A DNA stretch of 44,694 bases from Erwinia tasmaniensis Et1/99 (GTDB taxonomy: Bacteria > Pseudomonadota > Gammaproteobacteria > Enterobacterales > Enterobacteriaceae): the NCBI RefSeq assembly GCF_000026185.1, contig NC_010699.1, forward strand, positions 1 through 44,694. Reading direction: 5' to 3'. This document shows, in pieces, positions 6,692-16,572 of the stretch. The translations under genes and the position numbers were made by a program. Positions within the stretch are counted from its first letter, which is position 1. The number at the start of each line of letters is the position of its first letter. Under the pieces are notes generated by a model. The model was not told the origin of the DNA. It saw only the letters and a program-made list of their open reading frames with translations, and ran no database searches.

Positions 6692-8057
6692 CATTAATAT
6701 GCTGACGAAGCGTAAGCAACTCGCCACGCTAATCGGTGTACTTATCGCGGGCAGCGTTGGTGCGGGCATAGTCTATCTCACGGCAGGTGATAGTAAACCC
6801 GCCGCGCAGGCGATAAAACCCCAAAGCGCGCCCGTTTCCGGCGTGGTTACTAATGCCTTCACAGAGCAAGTTCAGAAAAGCGTTTTGCAGCAGCAGCAGG
6901 AGAGAACCGCGGTACTGGAAAAAGAGTTGGATGATCTCAAAAAGCAGGTGAGCAATCAGCCATCAGGTGAATCAGCAGATGTTCAGGTGCTTAAAGCCAC
7001 GGTAGATGCTTTGTTAAAAAACCAGAAGGCGAGTGCTGAGCAGAACAATGGCGCTCATGCTGTTGGTGAGCCAGAAGTTAAGTGGAACGTCCAGGGTTCA
7101 AATAGTTATTCCAGTCCCCCGGTGTTCCCAGTAGGCCAGGGTGGCAATAATTACGTCCCACCCAAAAATGATCCACGTCCTCAGATTGGCGGCATACAGC
7201 ATACCTCTTTCTCATGGGAGCACCCAAAAGTAAAGGGTAATCCACTGCCGTGGATTTCGTCCGGTTCATTCATCAATGCCAGTATGATCGAAGGTGCAGA
7301 TGCGAACGCCAGCGTCACCGGGCAGCAGTCATCTACACCAGTTGTGTTTACGTTACTCGGCAACGCCTCGCTACCAAACGGACATAAATACAACCTCGAT
7401 CAATGCCGTGTAACGGGTGAAATCTACGGCGATATTTCAAGCGAGCGCGGCGAAGTCCGCACCGACCATATTTCCTGCAACATTTCGGGGGATCGCCACG
7501 TTGATATGCCATTCAAAGGGCACGTCAGCTATCAGGGCAAGGAAGGCATTCGCGGGAAGCCAGTGATGCGTAACGGAAAAATCATTGCTTACGCAGGAGC
7601 CGCAGGCGTGCTGTCAGGGCTAGGTTCAGGTATCTCTGAATCGGGTACGACGTCAGTAGGCATCGGTGCTACGGCAACGCCTGCCGCAGGTGAAATTGCC
7701 CGGCAGGCATTTGGCGGCGGTGCATCTAAAGCAGCAGATACGTTATCGCAGTACTGGATAAAACGTGCCGAACAATATCACCCAGTCATTGATATTGGCG
7801 CAGGTAATGCCGTTACCGTTGTCTTCCAGGAAGGCTTCCAGCTCACTACGATTGAAGATGAAATTGCCCGCAAATCGGAATCAGCGGCAGGGCAAGTCGT
7901 TGATAAAGTAGCAGGTAACATGTCGGCAGATGATGGTGCCCGTACACTCAGCAGCCTTCCTCCTTCCGGTCAACAACACGGAGCCATCATTAATCCCGAC
8001 GATGTAATCCGTAAAGCTAAAGACCTCGATTTGGGCAGCACCGTAACAAGTCAGTAA
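6684..8057 (+). CDS. traB: TraB, T4SS envelope-spanning scaffold protein
   Basis: A 457-residue VirB10-like protein linking the inner membrane to the outer-membrane ring. ATG 6684 follows CAGGGGGG and overlaps traK; a more upstream ATG is not needed. One membrane anchor (about residues 8-33) is followed by a coiled coil (about 60-105, repeated Leu/Lys/Gln) and a Pro-rich spacer. The beta-rich C-terminal domain has the conserved CRVTGEIYGDISSERGEVR region and two cysteines. Length is close to F TraB (475). Confidence 0.94.
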   Translation: MGNINMLTKRKQLATLIGVLIAGSVGAGIVYLTAGDSKPAAQAIKPQSAPVSGVVTNAFTEQVQKSVLQQQQERTAVLEKELDDLKKQVSNQPSGESADVQVLKATVDALLKNQKASAEQNNGAHAVGEPEVKWNVQGSNSYSSPPVFPVGQGGNNYVPPKNDPRPQIGGIQHTSFSWEHPKVKGNPLPWISSGSFINASMIEGADANASVTGQQSSTPVVFTLLGNASLPNGHKYNLDQCRVTGEIYGDISSERGEVRTDHISCNISGDRHVDMPFKGHVSYQGKEGIRGKPVMRNGKIIAYAGAAGVLSGLGSGISESGTTSVGIGATATPAAGEIARQAFGGGASKAADTLSQYWIKRAEQYHPVIDIGAGNAVTVVFQEGFQLTTIEDEIARKSESAAGQVVDKVAGNMSADDGARTLSSLPPSGQQHGAIINPDDVIRKAKDLDLGSTVTSQ

Positions 8058-8076
8058 TTTCAATTAGGACACGAAT

Positions 8077-8610
8077 ATGAAAAAAATTATTTTTTTACTT
8101 AGCACCACTGCACTACTTTCTGGCTGCGCAGGCATGAACGACGATTTCGACTGTAATAAAACCGCGACTGACCAGTGTCTTACGATGGAGCAGGCACAAG
8201 GTCTAGCTTCGCAAGGTAAATCACTTGACGATCTGGATGCGTCTAAAGGTGGTTCCGAAAAAAAGGTTGTTTCTGAAACGGTAGCAACTAAACCGCTTTC
8301 AAACAATAAGCCCGTTATCAATTCCTATATTAATCCTGTTGAATCAGGAAGTACTGTTAAAAGCAGTTTATTCCCGCAGCAGAATGTACACCCAGTGATT
8401 TCAACCACTCCAATGCGTGTAATTGAAAAAGTTAATCCTAATTCGGCGGGTAGCGTAAATTCGGTTCGATACCAGGATGTTACCCAAAGAATTTGGATTA
8501 GCCCGTGGGTTGATAAAGATGACAGTTTTCATCAGCCTTCTATTGTGGAGTTTGTGACTGAGCATTCATCATGGAAGAAAGAATTTAATTCCATCGGTAA
8601 TGGCGGTTAA
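8077..8610 (+). CDS. traV: TraV, outer-membrane core lipoprotein
   Basis: A 177-residue lipoprotein with lipobox LLSGC (Cys17), the VirB7-like member of the F core complex. Conserved cysteines follow in DDFDCNK and DQCLTME, as in F TraV (171 residues). It would anchor the TraK/TraB ring in the outer membrane. It is 19 bases after traB. Between it and traC lie 63 non-coding bases, one of the longer gaps in the early tra operon. Confidence 0.92.
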   Translation: MKKIIFLLSTTALLSGCAGMNDDFDCNKTATDQCLTMEQAQGLASQGKSLDDLDASKGGSEKKVVSETVATKPLSNNKPVINSYINPVESGSTVKSSLFPQQNVHPVISTTPMRVIEKVNPNSAGSVNSVRYQDVTQRIWISPWVDKDDSFHQPSIVEFVTEHSSWKKEFNSIGNGG

Positions 8611-8673
8611 AAATAAAGCACCCCTGACCCGCAATGTGCAGATATATTTCAATTAATCCAAAAGGTTATCACA

Positions 8674-11322
8674 ATGGGATTGCTTAATACCGTCTCGAAA
8701 ATTATCAGTGGTCTGTCCGGCGTTGAAGATTATAAAGCTGCAAATAAATTATTGCAGACTACCGCAGGTTATCCATCGCTCACTGCGCTTTTGCCGTATC
8801 GTTATTATGATGATGAGACAAAGATGTTTATCAACGCTAATAGTGTGGGGTATATCCTTGAGCTTGCGCCGCTCTCTGGCGCGAATCAAGATATTATGGC
8901 GAGCCTGGATGAAGCATTCAGAAAACGACTGGAAAGAAACGTTCCGGTTACGTTTTACATGATGGCAAGCAAATGCGTATCAAATATTCTTGACGCAAAC
9001 ATGAATTCAAAAATGTGGCAGGGTGAACTTGCACCTGGCCTGAATAAGATAACAAAAGCCTATTATGAGCGCGCTGCGCTCAAAGGTTTTGAAACAACCG
9101 AGGAAGTGGACTATCCGCTGTACCTGAGAAACTACCGCGTGTTTGCGGTGGTGGGAAAAAGAAGAATGCGCAGCGACAAGGGATCGCTTAATATCTTAGC
9201 CGCTTCCCGTGAAAGTTTTGTCTCTGCATTGCGCGGGGCGAAAATAGGAAGTCGCGTAGTAAACGTAACGGAATTTCTCTCTGCCTTTCGTGAAACGGCA
9301 AATTATCGTCCCGGACAGGTTGTGCCCTCCGATGGTGATTATGATGATTTTGAAAATATCAGTCGCCAGTTACTAGAAACCACTAACGAAATAGAAGTAC
9401 ATGAAGATTATTTGCGTCAGCGTATGCGTATGCGCGATCATGATAAAATTGTTGACGTGCCCGGTGAAGATAAAGAAAATGGCATTGTTACCAGCAGAAT
9501 AGTTAACCTGAATATTAATAAAAATCCGAAAGCCTTCGCGCTCTGGCAGTCAGCAGATAACCTGCATAACTTAGTTAACCCTGCATTCGGTATCAGTTGT
9601 CCTTTTGTTATTACGTTCACAATTGAAATTGAAGACCAGGTGAAAACGCAGAATGAAGCGTTCCGCAAGGAAACAGACCTGGCGAAGAAGGCCAATTCTG
9701 CTTACGCCAAACTGATCCCTTCTACAATACGCGCTTACAATGAATGGCGGGGTATTCGTGAAGAATTATCTAAAAATGAAGGTTCACTGTGTAAGTATTA
9801 TTTTAACGTTACGCTCTTTACGCCGGATGATGATATTGCCCTGCAAACCTGCGAGCAGGAGGCAATCACACTGTACCGTAAAAACGGTATTCAGATTCAG
9901 CCTGCTAAATACCAACAGATGCGCAACTATCTCACCACGTTACCGTTTATGATTCAGGAAGACCTGTGGGATGATCTGAAGAAGACCGGGGCTGCGCTGC
10001 GTTCTACGGCATTCTCGGCGCTGAATCTGCTTCCTGTTGTCAGCGAGAGCACGCTGTCGGGATCGGGTTCCCCTATACCGTCCTATCGTGGACAGGCCGC
10101 GTTCCTGGATATTTTTGATGACAATAGTGAAGCATCAAACTTCAACGTCGCGGTAACGGGGACATCAGGGGCGGGCAAATCCTTTATGATTCAGGAAATG
10201 CTGCGTCAGGTTCTTAACAGCGGCGGTTTTGGTGTCGTTATTGACATTGGCGAAAGCTATAAAAACTACTGCCTGCAAGCGGGGGGGGTATATCTGCAAG
10301 GTGACACGCTCAGGTTTAATCCCTGGGCTGATGTGGAAAATATAAAAGATGAAAGTGAAAGTATTGGACGCCTTATGGCGGTTCTTGCTAGTCCATCAGG
10401 TGAAATAGATGATGTAAGCCAGGAAATTCTTAATAAAGCAGTGGTTTATTCCTGGGAGAAAGGCAATGGTAAAGGTAAAGTGGATTATGTAGTTGAATAT
10501 CTCTCGAATAAAGACGTATTGGAAAACTACAAGGATAAGCCAACTATTCTTTCCCGTATGGCAGAGTTGTGCGAATTATTAGAACGTTACTGCACATGGG
10601 GAAGTGACGGCGAGTTTTTTAACTCAGATAATCCTACCTTAAGCCATGATACTAAATTTGCGGTGCTTGAACTGGGGACGCTGGAAAGCCGACCGAAATT
10701 AATGTCAGCCGTTCTGTTTTCCATCATTCTTGCCGTGCAGCATAAGATGTACAGAACATCTCGTAATTTTAAAAAGATTTGCATCATTGATGAAGCCTGG
10801 AAATTACTTGCAGGTGATAATGAAGCGGCCTCAAAATTTATAGAACAAGGCTATCGTACCGTGCGCCGTCACAATGGTTGCTTTGTGACGATTACTCAGG
10901 GTATCAGTGACTTTGTGGGTGTGAAAGATAAGGCACCGTCTCCGGCAGCGAGTGCCGCATGGATGAATTCAGGGACGAAAATTACTCTTTTACAAAGCAA
11001 AGAAACATTTGTTGAATTTCTTAAAGACAATCCTGATTTTTACACTGAACAGGAAAAATCTGTTATTGAAGGATTCAGAAAGGCGAAACTTCGTGGCTTC
11101 AGTTCGGTGCTAATCCAGTCGGGCGGACACTCCAGCTTCCATCGGTTGTTTGTCGATCCTGTAACACGCGCCATGTTTTCATCTGCGGCGAAAGACTTTG
11201 CTTTTATGTCAGAGAAGCAGGAAGCCGGGGCCAGCTCCGAAGAAGCAGCACTGATGTTGGCAGAAAAGATTTTTGGGCGAGAATTAAAGGAACTTGAAAG
11301 ATGGGCGAATATCAACAACTGA
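8674..11322 (+). CDS. traC: TraC, T4SS ATPase (VirB4 family)
   Basis: An 882-residue cytoplasmic ATPase powering pilus assembly; F TraC is 875 residues. Walker A GTSGAGKS lies near residue 496 and Walker B KKICIIDEAW near 701, followed by the QGYRTVRRHNG arginine-containing segment and a GISDFV motif. The N-terminal half is the VirB4/TraC alpha-beta region. It overlaps trbI by 22 bases (trbI ATG at 11301), indicating translational coupling. Confidence 0.96.
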   Translation: MGLLNTVSKIISGLSGVEDYKAANKLLQTTAGYPSLTALLPYRYYDDETKMFINANSVGYILELAPLSGANQDIMASLDEAFRKRLERNVPVTFYMMASKCVSNILDANMNSKMWQGELAPGLNKITKAYYERAALKGFETTEEVDYPLYLRNYRVFAVVGKRRMRSDKGSLNILAASRESFVSALRGAKIGSRVVNVTEFLSAFRETANYRPGQVVPSDGDYDDFENISRQLLETTNEIEVHEDYLRQRMRMRDHDKIVDVPGEDKENGIVTSRIVNLNINKNPKAFALWQSADNLHNLVNPAFGISCPFVITFTIEIEDQVKTQNEAFRKETDLAKKANSAYAKLIPSTIRAYNEWRGIREELSKNEGSLCKYYFNVTLFTPDDDIALQTCEQEAITLYRKNGIQIQPAKYQQMRNYLTTLPFMIQEDLWDDLKKTGAALRSTAFSALNLLPVVSESTLSGSGSPIPSYRGQAAFLDIFDDNSEASNFNVAVTGTSGAGKSFMIQEMLRQVLNSGGFGVVIDIGESYKNYCLQAGGVYLQGDTLRFNPWADVENIKDESESIGRLMAVLASPSGEIDDVSQEILNKAVVYSWEKGNGKGKVDYVVEYLSNKDVLENYKDKPTILSRMAELCELLERYCTWGSDGEFFNSDNPTLSHDTKFAVLELGTLESRPKLMSAVLFSIILAVQHKMYRTSRNFKKICIIDEAWKLLAGDNEAASKFIEQGYRTVRRHNGCFVTITQGISDFVGVKDKAPSPAASAAWMNSGTKITLLQSKETFVEFLKDNPDFYTEQEKSVIEGFRKAKLRGFSSVLIQSGGHSSFHRLFVDPVTRAMFSSAAKDFAFMSEKQEAGASSEEAALMLAEKIFGRELKELERWANINN

Positions 11323-11714
11323 GCAATAACGGCGAAGAACAAGAAAAAGGCATTTATTTTTTTATAAAAGGATACTGGATTCTAATTCTCTCAGCTGTAT
11401 TTTTTATCTTCATTATCAGCTTCGTTACTGCGACCGTTATAGTAAGAGTGAATCAGCCGAAAATTGTCACCTTTGATTTAAAAAGCACCACGGATGATTT
11501 TGTACAAAAGACGGCTATGCTGGGAAAAAAAGCAACACCAAAAGACGTAGAGGAATTGACTGCTATTTTTAAACAGTCTATGCAGGACACGCTCGACATG
11601 TATGAAAGACAGGGATATATCGTGATGGTTAAACCCGCCGTAATGAAAGGTGCAAAAGATATTACCGATGAAGTACGGGAAAATATATACCGGAACATCA
11701 GAGGCGAACAGTGA
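11301..11714 (+). CDS. trbI: TrbI, pilus assembly/retraction protein
   Basis: A 137-residue inner-membrane protein with one membrane helix (about residues 27-50) and a periplasmic domain containing KIVTFDLKSTTDDFV, the usual TrbI motif. F TrbI is 128 residues and affects pilus outgrowth and retraction. Its stop codon overlaps the GTG start of traW (GTGA, 11711-11714). Confidence 0.9.
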   Translation: MGEYQQLSNNGEEQEKGIYFFIKGYWILILSAVFFIFIISFVTATVIVRVNQPKIVTFDLKSTTDDFVQKTAMLGKKATPKDVEELTAIFKQSMQDTLDMYERQGYIVMVKPAVMKGAKDITDEVRENIYRNIRGEQ

Positions 11715-12322
11715 AGCTTAAAATTCTCATCCTGTTAACGACCGTTTCGATATCCGTGATGGCTAAAGATATGGGCACCTTCGGTCAATTATTTCCGATT
11801 GACGAGCCGGACATGATGGATTTAATCAACGGTCGCTTGAAACACATGGATGAAAATGGCGAAATGGCCCGCATCCATGAAAAAGCTGAAAAGGACGTTA
11901 AAGCCCACGCGGTACGTCCTCCGCCAGTCTCAGGTGTTTCTGAAGCACGCCAGGATAAAACCTGGCTTTTCGACCCGTCATTTGTTGCAGACCGGGATAT
12001 TACGGACGGTCGCGGTCATTATATTACGCATAAAGGAGACAGGAAAAACCCGCTGGACTTTATCCCGTTCAAATCCACGCTGTACTTCATCAACGGGGAT
12101 AACCCGGCAGAACTTCAGTGGGTGAAAAACAAGATTAAATACTCAATCAATTTCAAGATTATTTTGGTTAAGGGGAGCGTCCCGGAAACGAGTGAAAAGC
12201 TCGATGAACAGATTTTCTTTGACCAATACGGCGTGATGGTGACGCGTTTTGGTATCACGCATACCCCTGCTGAAGTTTTTCAGGAGGGCGATATGCTCAG
12301 AGTCAAGGAGCAGAAACTATGA
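11711..12322 (+). CDS. traW: TraW, periplasmic pilus assembly protein
   Basis: A 203-residue secreted protein with a GTG start and a signal peptide ending at VMA (about residue 18). The family motifs TFGQLFPIDEPDMMDLI, SFVADRDITDGRGH and LYFINGDNPAELQW are present. F TraW is 210 residues and works with TraU, TrbC and TraH/F/N in the periplasm. The stop overlaps the traU ATG (ATGA at 12319). Confidence 0.94.
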   Translation: MKLKILILLTTVSISVMAKDMGTFGQLFPIDEPDMMDLINGRLKHMDENGEMARIHEKAEKDVKAHAVRPPPVSGVSEARQDKTWLFDPSFVADRDITDGRGHYITHKGDRKNPLDFIPFKSTLYFINGDNPAELQWVKNKIKYSINFKIILVKGSVPETSEKLDEQIFFDQYGVMVTRFGITHTPAEVFQEGDMLRVKEQKL

Positions 12323-13344
12323 ATCGCTTTATCAGAGCAGCGGGCGCAGTGATGGCGTTTTGCTTCATGTTGATGTTCTCTATGCAAAGCCAGGCTGCTT
12401 CGGTGGATAAAGCTGGCGCTGAGGGACGATGGGTAAACCCGATCACAGATACATGCTGGCGCTGTATTTTTCCTCTTTCAATTGGGAGTATCCAGGTAGG
12501 GAAAGGCGGTAATGGCCTGAGTGACACAAATAACCCGTCTTCACCGATTCAGCTTTGCCCTGTAGGCATTCTTTACCGCATTGGGCTTGCCATCGGTTAT
12601 TGGGAACCTTTCGCCGTCACAGATGTTACCCGTGTTCCGGGCAACATGGTGAACATGGGAGGGATACAGATCAATTTAGGCAAAGTTGGCATGGGCAAAG
12701 GCGGCCAATCCGATCAGGGCGCTGAAGGGGCTGGCGCGTTCTATCACGTTCACTGGTACAAATACCCGCTTATCGAATGGCTGAACATTATTATGTCAGC
12801 GGGTTGTCTTCAGGGCGGTGACATGGATATCGCGTATATGTCGGAAGTCGATCCGATGTGGTCTGACAGCACCCTTTCACTGTTAATTAATCCTGAAGCT
12901 GCGTTGTTTGGGAATCTGATCGCGCAGTCAGCTTGCGCACTCGATGCAGTATCCAGTAGCGTTGCGGGTTATCCTCTAGCCCCGCTTTTCTGGTGTGCTG
13001 GCGCACAGGGCAGCATGTATCCCTTTACTGGTTTTGTGAGTAACGAATTCTCACCGCTTGAAGCCAGCGTGCTGCTGTCTGAACGAATGGACGCCAAGCT
13101 GCACCGAGAAGGAATTGTCTGGGACTCCATCGGAGTTAATACATCCGTCTGCTACGAATATCCATCGCCAATTATTCCGAAAGACCGCTATCGCTATCAG
13201 ATGGTCAATATGATCCCCGATGCGCACCAGTGCCATGCATTCGGAAGCACAACTCAGTTGTGGGGTAGTTATCATAATCTGCCTACAAGCAAAAAAAACT
13301 TTGGTTATCTGATTTGGAGAAAAAGAAATTGCGCATATCTCTGA
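12319..13344 (+). CDS. traU: TraU, conjugative DNA-transfer protein
   Basis: A 341-residue secreted protein with a signal sequence ending at QAA (about residue 27). Cysteine-rich motifs follow (TDTCWRCIFPLSIGSIQVG, PSSPIQLCPVG, PLFWCAGAQGSMYPFTG). F TraU is 330 residues and is needed more for DNA transfer than for pilus formation. The abundant cysteines depend on disulfide formation, which links this gene to the TrbB- and DsbA-like proteins of the operon. Its end overlaps the start of trbC. Confidence 0.95.
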   Translation: MNRFIRAAGAVMAFCFMLMFSMQSQAASVDKAGAEGRWVNPITDTCWRCIFPLSIGSIQVGKGGNGLSDTNNPSSPIQLCPVGILYRIGLAIGYWEPFAVTDVTRVPGNMVNMGGIQINLGKVGMGKGGQSDQGAEGAGAFYHVHWYKYPLIEWLNIIMSAGCLQGGDMDIAYMSEVDPMWSDSTLSLLINPEAALFGNLIAQSACALDAVSSSVAGYPLAPLFWCAGAQGSMYPFTGFVSNEFSPLEASVLLSERMDAKLHREGIVWDSIGVNTSVCYEYPSPIIPKDRYRYQMVNMIPDAHQCHAFGSTTQLWGSYHNLPTSKKNFGYLIWRKRNCAYL

Positions 13345-13922
13345 TAATTTTTTCACTTTTATTTTCAACGGCAACCTCTGCGGCAGACTTAACGAAAAAT
13401 GATATGGATTTTATGAAGCAAAAGCAGGCAGAACTAAAAGATTTTAAAGAAAAACTGTCGGGTATGAATATCAATATTCCACAGAGTCAGCAGTCTCTGG
13501 TAGACAAAAACAGCGCGGAGATCACCAGCCAGCAGAAGCAGGCTGTTGAGGAAAACCAAGAGCCAAAATTCATATACTTTCTGAGTTTTTCCATACCCAA
13601 TGTAGGCTTGCTAAGTATGGTTAATGATGCAAAGAAATATGGAATTACGCCGACAATGCGGGGGCTTGTTAATAACGATTTCCGTGAAACGGCAAAAAAA
13701 TCTTTTGAGTTGAGTAAAGAAGATAAAGACTTTGGATTTATAATTGACCCCTTTTTGTTCCGTGATTATGGCATAAATGCCGTGCCAGCAATGGTTATTA
13801 CCTGTGGCGAAAAACATGATTTAGTGTATGGGAGCCTTCCGGTTAAGGAAGCGCTGGGGAAAGTTGCCAGAGAAGGTGATTGTAGTGAAATTGCTAAAAA
13901 AATTCTTGCCGCAGATAAGTAA
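13329..13922 (+). CDS. trbC: TrbC, periplasmic pilus assembly protein
   Basis: A roughly 197-residue secreted protein with signal peptide MRISLIIFSLLFSTATSAA. TTG at 13329 is chosen because GGAGA sits eight bases before it. The TTG at 13314 lies inside that SD and would extend the frame by five residues. The C-terminal half (FIYFLSFSIPNVGLLSM, RGLVNNDF, YGINAVPAMVITC) is the TrbC thioredoxin-like fold. It overlaps both traU and traN frames, suggesting tight translational coupling. Confidence 0.9.
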   Translation: MRISLIIFSLLFSTATSAADLTKNDMDFMKQKQAELKDFKEKLSGMNINIPQSQQSLVDKNSAEITSQQKQAVEENQEPKFIYFLSFSIPNVGLLSMVNDAKKYGITPTMRGLVNNDFRETAKKSFELSKEDKDFGFIIDPFLFRDYGINAVPAMVITCGEKHDLVYGSLPVKEALGKVAREGDCSEIAKKILAADK

Positions 13923-15777
13923 AAAAAAATTGTTCCTCGCTTCTATTATTGCCTTTGCAGGTATAGCAATTCATGCTGATGCTGATGATATGGATGCTGC
14001 ATTCAGTGCAGGGAGTAGTATATCTGGCAACTCTAAAGACCAGGGGAATAACGCCCTCTCTCAGAGTGGAGTAACGAATACCGTACCTTCAGCAACATCT
14101 AACCCGGCAGAAGCCGGATACTATGGAGGTGTTAAGGGAAGTAGTAGTTCGCTCGATTCGGCTAAAGGATCAGTACCGTCAACAAATGAGGCTTATCAAT
14201 CAGTCTCCAATGCCGATAGAAGTAATCCGCCACCTACTATCGATCCAAATGCTGACTTTATTCAAAATGGTGTTAAAAATGAAGCTGGTAGCGCTTCGAT
14301 AGTTGGCAGCACCAACAGTCACTGCACAACGAACGTAGTATCTAAGTCTGTTTTCCAGAATTACACCTGTGAAAAAGATCTTGCCGAGTTGCAGACTTGC
14401 GCCCGTACAGGCAGCATTACTTTCACGGGGTCGAGTCATACGGAAACTCGAACGCTGAAATTGCAGCTTAAAAACGCATATCGTGATGGAAACCAAGTGA
14501 AGGTAGATTTCACTTTCCCTGATACGGCAACTTTTATTAGTGGCTCTACACAACTTGTCTATACGCCAGCCCCGTATTACTCAATACCATTTGACTATTA
14601 CACGAAAATTCTAGGTAGCAGTGTGACACTTCAGTACGGAAAGAGTGCTGATTCTTTGAGTATCGCAGGCGTACATGCAGATGCTGGGCAAACATACTCA
14701 GCGGTTATCACGATGAGCACTACTTCAGGAAGTAACAGCGAAGCGGCGTATAACACGCTGATTAAATATATTAACGATGGCACGACTGTATTTCATCTTG
14801 ACGTGACATATCAGATTACCGTTTCAGACAAACAGGCCGCAACGACCTGGGCGGAAACCTGCAACTTCGACAAATCTACTGCTACTGCATCCGCCGATTC
14901 AGTCTGCACCGATCCGGGGGGGACTCGCACTGTGACTTCAGAAGGTCAGACCTATTCGCAGACGCAGAGCTGCTGGCAATACTCGGATTCATACGTTGTA
15001 CCCGTTACATCAACGGGTAATTGTAGTTCGTTGATTGCAGATAAGAACTGCACGGTCGCGGGACGCAGTTGTACTGATTCACAGAATGGAACCTGTATGC
15101 ACGAGCAGGATACCTACCAGTGTCAGAAAACATACACTTCCGAGGGGCAGATTTGCGGTGGCAACTACTTCTGTCAGTCTGGTGACTGTGGTAACACGCA
15201 GGCAAGCGGTGATAATGAATTCGGACAAATTGTAGCCGAACTGGCTGCTGTTGCCGCTGCGGGTGATGACAGCAAGAAAACTTCACCAGACATCAGTATT
15301 TTTACCGGAAAGGCCGTGGTGTGTCGTAAGGCAATGGCAAATTTTGAAAACTGCTGTATCGATAGCGGATGGGGCGGTAGTGTAGGACTTGCACACTGTA
15401 ATTCTGAAGAAAAAGCAATTGCAGAAGCGAAAGAGAAAAAAGTTATTATCAAAGTCGGCGCATATTGCGGAACCCGCGTATTAGGTGTGTGTGTACAGCA
15501 AAAAGAGTCATACTGTCAGTTTGAGGGGAAACTGGCAAAAATAATTCAGGAGCAAGGAAGATTTAAGCAACTTAATATTTCCTTTGGTAATTCGGAAAGT
15601 CCAGATTGCCGTGGCCTGACTGTTGATGAATTACAGTCAGTTAACTTCGACAAAATAGATTATGCCGATTTTTATTCTGAAGTTCAGGGGAATGTGAAAC
15701 TCCCTCAAAATCAGGAGACAATAGATCGCATTAAAGCTAAAATAAACAATCAGGTTAGTAATATGGGGGACCAGTAA
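13885..15777 (+). CDS. traN: TraN, mating-pair stabilisation outer-membrane protein
   Basis: A roughly 630-residue cysteine-rich adhesin that stabilises mating pairs by contact with the recipient outer membrane. GTG 13885 has GAAGG upstream and gives the signal peptide ending at IAIHA; the upstream ATG at 13828 would place a long hydrophilic stretch before the signal. More than 20 cysteines are present, clustered in the second half (TNCTVAGRSCTDSQNG-type and SGDCG segments). The C-terminal part CIDSGWGGSVGLAHC is strongly TraN-like. The middle (about 130-330) is the variable, receptor-determining region in F relatives. Confidence 0.93.
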   Translation: MKLLKKFLPQISKKKLFLASIIAFAGIAIHADADDMDAAFSAGSSISGNSKDQGNNALSQSGVTNTVPSATSNPAEAGYYGGVKGSSSSLDSAKGSVPSTNEAYQSVSNADRSNPPPTIDPNADFIQNGVKNEAGSASIVGSTNSHCTTNVVSKSVFQNYTCEKDLAELQTCARTGSITFTGSSHTETRTLKLQLKNAYRDGNQVKVDFTFPDTATFISGSTQLVYTPAPYYSIPFDYYTKILGSSVTLQYGKSADSLSIAGVHADAGQTYSAVITMSTTSGSNSEAAYNTLIKYINDGTTVFHLDVTYQITVSDKQAATTWAETCNFDKSTATASADSVCTDPGGTRTVTSEGQTYSQTQSCWQYSDSYVVPVTSTGNCSSLIADKNCTVAGRSCTDSQNGTCMHEQDTYQCQKTYTSEGQICGGNYFCQSGDCGNTQASGDNEFGQIVAELAAVAAAGDDSKKTSPDISIFTGKAVVCRKAMANFENCCIDSGWGGSVGLAHCNSEEKAIAEAKEKKVIIKVGAYCGTRVLGVCVQQKESYCQFEGKLAKIIQEQGRFKQLNISFGNSESPDCRGLTVDELQSVNFDKIDYADFYSEVQGNVKLPQNQETIDRIKAKINNQVSNMGDQ

Positions 15778-16565
15778 TGGCTAGGTGTGCTCTCGTTGGT
15801 TTTATTTCTGCGTGTTTTGTTTTTTCAAACATGGTGATGGCAGATGAAGTTATTGATGGTGAAAAACCTTTTACGGGCTGGCACTGGTATAACGAGCCAG
15901 TCAATAAATATGAGGCTAAAAAAAATGAAAAGCCAAAAAGTGACATTGCCGATATAAGCAAAATGCCGATTCAGGAACAGGTTAAGGTTTTACAAGGATA
16001 TACAAAGGATGCGCTGGCAACGGCCATCCTTTATCCACACGATATAGAGGCGAATGCATCATTTCAGCGCTGGCAAAAATTCTGGACAGATCACGCGGGT
16101 TATTTTTCACAGGCGTTTTCTGTAGCGCAGCTTAAATATCCTGACCTGGACTATAACCTTGAACACAGCCATTACAATTCTATTGCCAGTCTGGAATCAG
16201 CTAAACAGCAAAGTAATGAAGATAAGGCAATTCAGAAAATAGCCGAGAATTACGGCCTGTTTCTCTTTTATCGAGGAAGCGACCCGGTGGATACACAGAT
16301 GGCGGGTGTAGTTTCCGCATTCGCGAAGGCAAAAAATATTTCCATCGTTCCAATCAGCGTTGATGGCGTGGTCGCAAGCACGCTGCCGGAAACTCGCCCG
16401 GACACCGGGCAGTCAAAAGCGATGCGCATTACGCATTACCCCGCACTTTATCTGGTTGAACCTAAAAGCCGGAAATATGAGCCAGTGGCCTATGGCTTTA
16501 TGACGCAAGACGATCTTGCCACCCGCTTTATGTATGTAGCAACTGGCTTTAAACCCAACTTCTGA
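15777..16565 (+). CDS. traF: TraF, thioredoxin-like pilus assembly protein
   Basis: A 262-residue secreted protein (F TraF 247) with a signal peptide ending at VMA (about residue 22). The GWHWYNEP motif near 34-41 and the thioredoxin-like C-terminal domain (LFLFYRGSDPVDTQM) are typical. As in F, the domain lacks a CXXC, so it is structural rather than a redox enzyme. The ATG at 15777 overlaps the traN stop. Confidence 0.94.
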   Translation: MARCALVGFISACFVFSNMVMADEVIDGEKPFTGWHWYNEPVNKYEAKKNEKPKSDIADISKMPIQEQVKVLQGYTKDALATAILYPHDIEANASFQRWQKFWTDHAGYFSQAFSVAQLKYPDLDYNLEHSHYNSIASLESAKQQSNEDKAIQKIAENYGLFLFYRGSDPVDTQMAGVVSAFAKAKNISIVPISVDGVVASTLPETRPDTGQSKAMRITHYPALYLVEPKSRKYEPVAYGFMTQDDLATRFMYVATGFKPNF

Positions 16566-16572
16566 GGGCGAT

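Noticed and set aside
13828..13884. ATG 13828 as the traN start
   Set aside because: It would add a hydrophilic stretch before the signal peptide; GTG 13885 has a well-placed SD.
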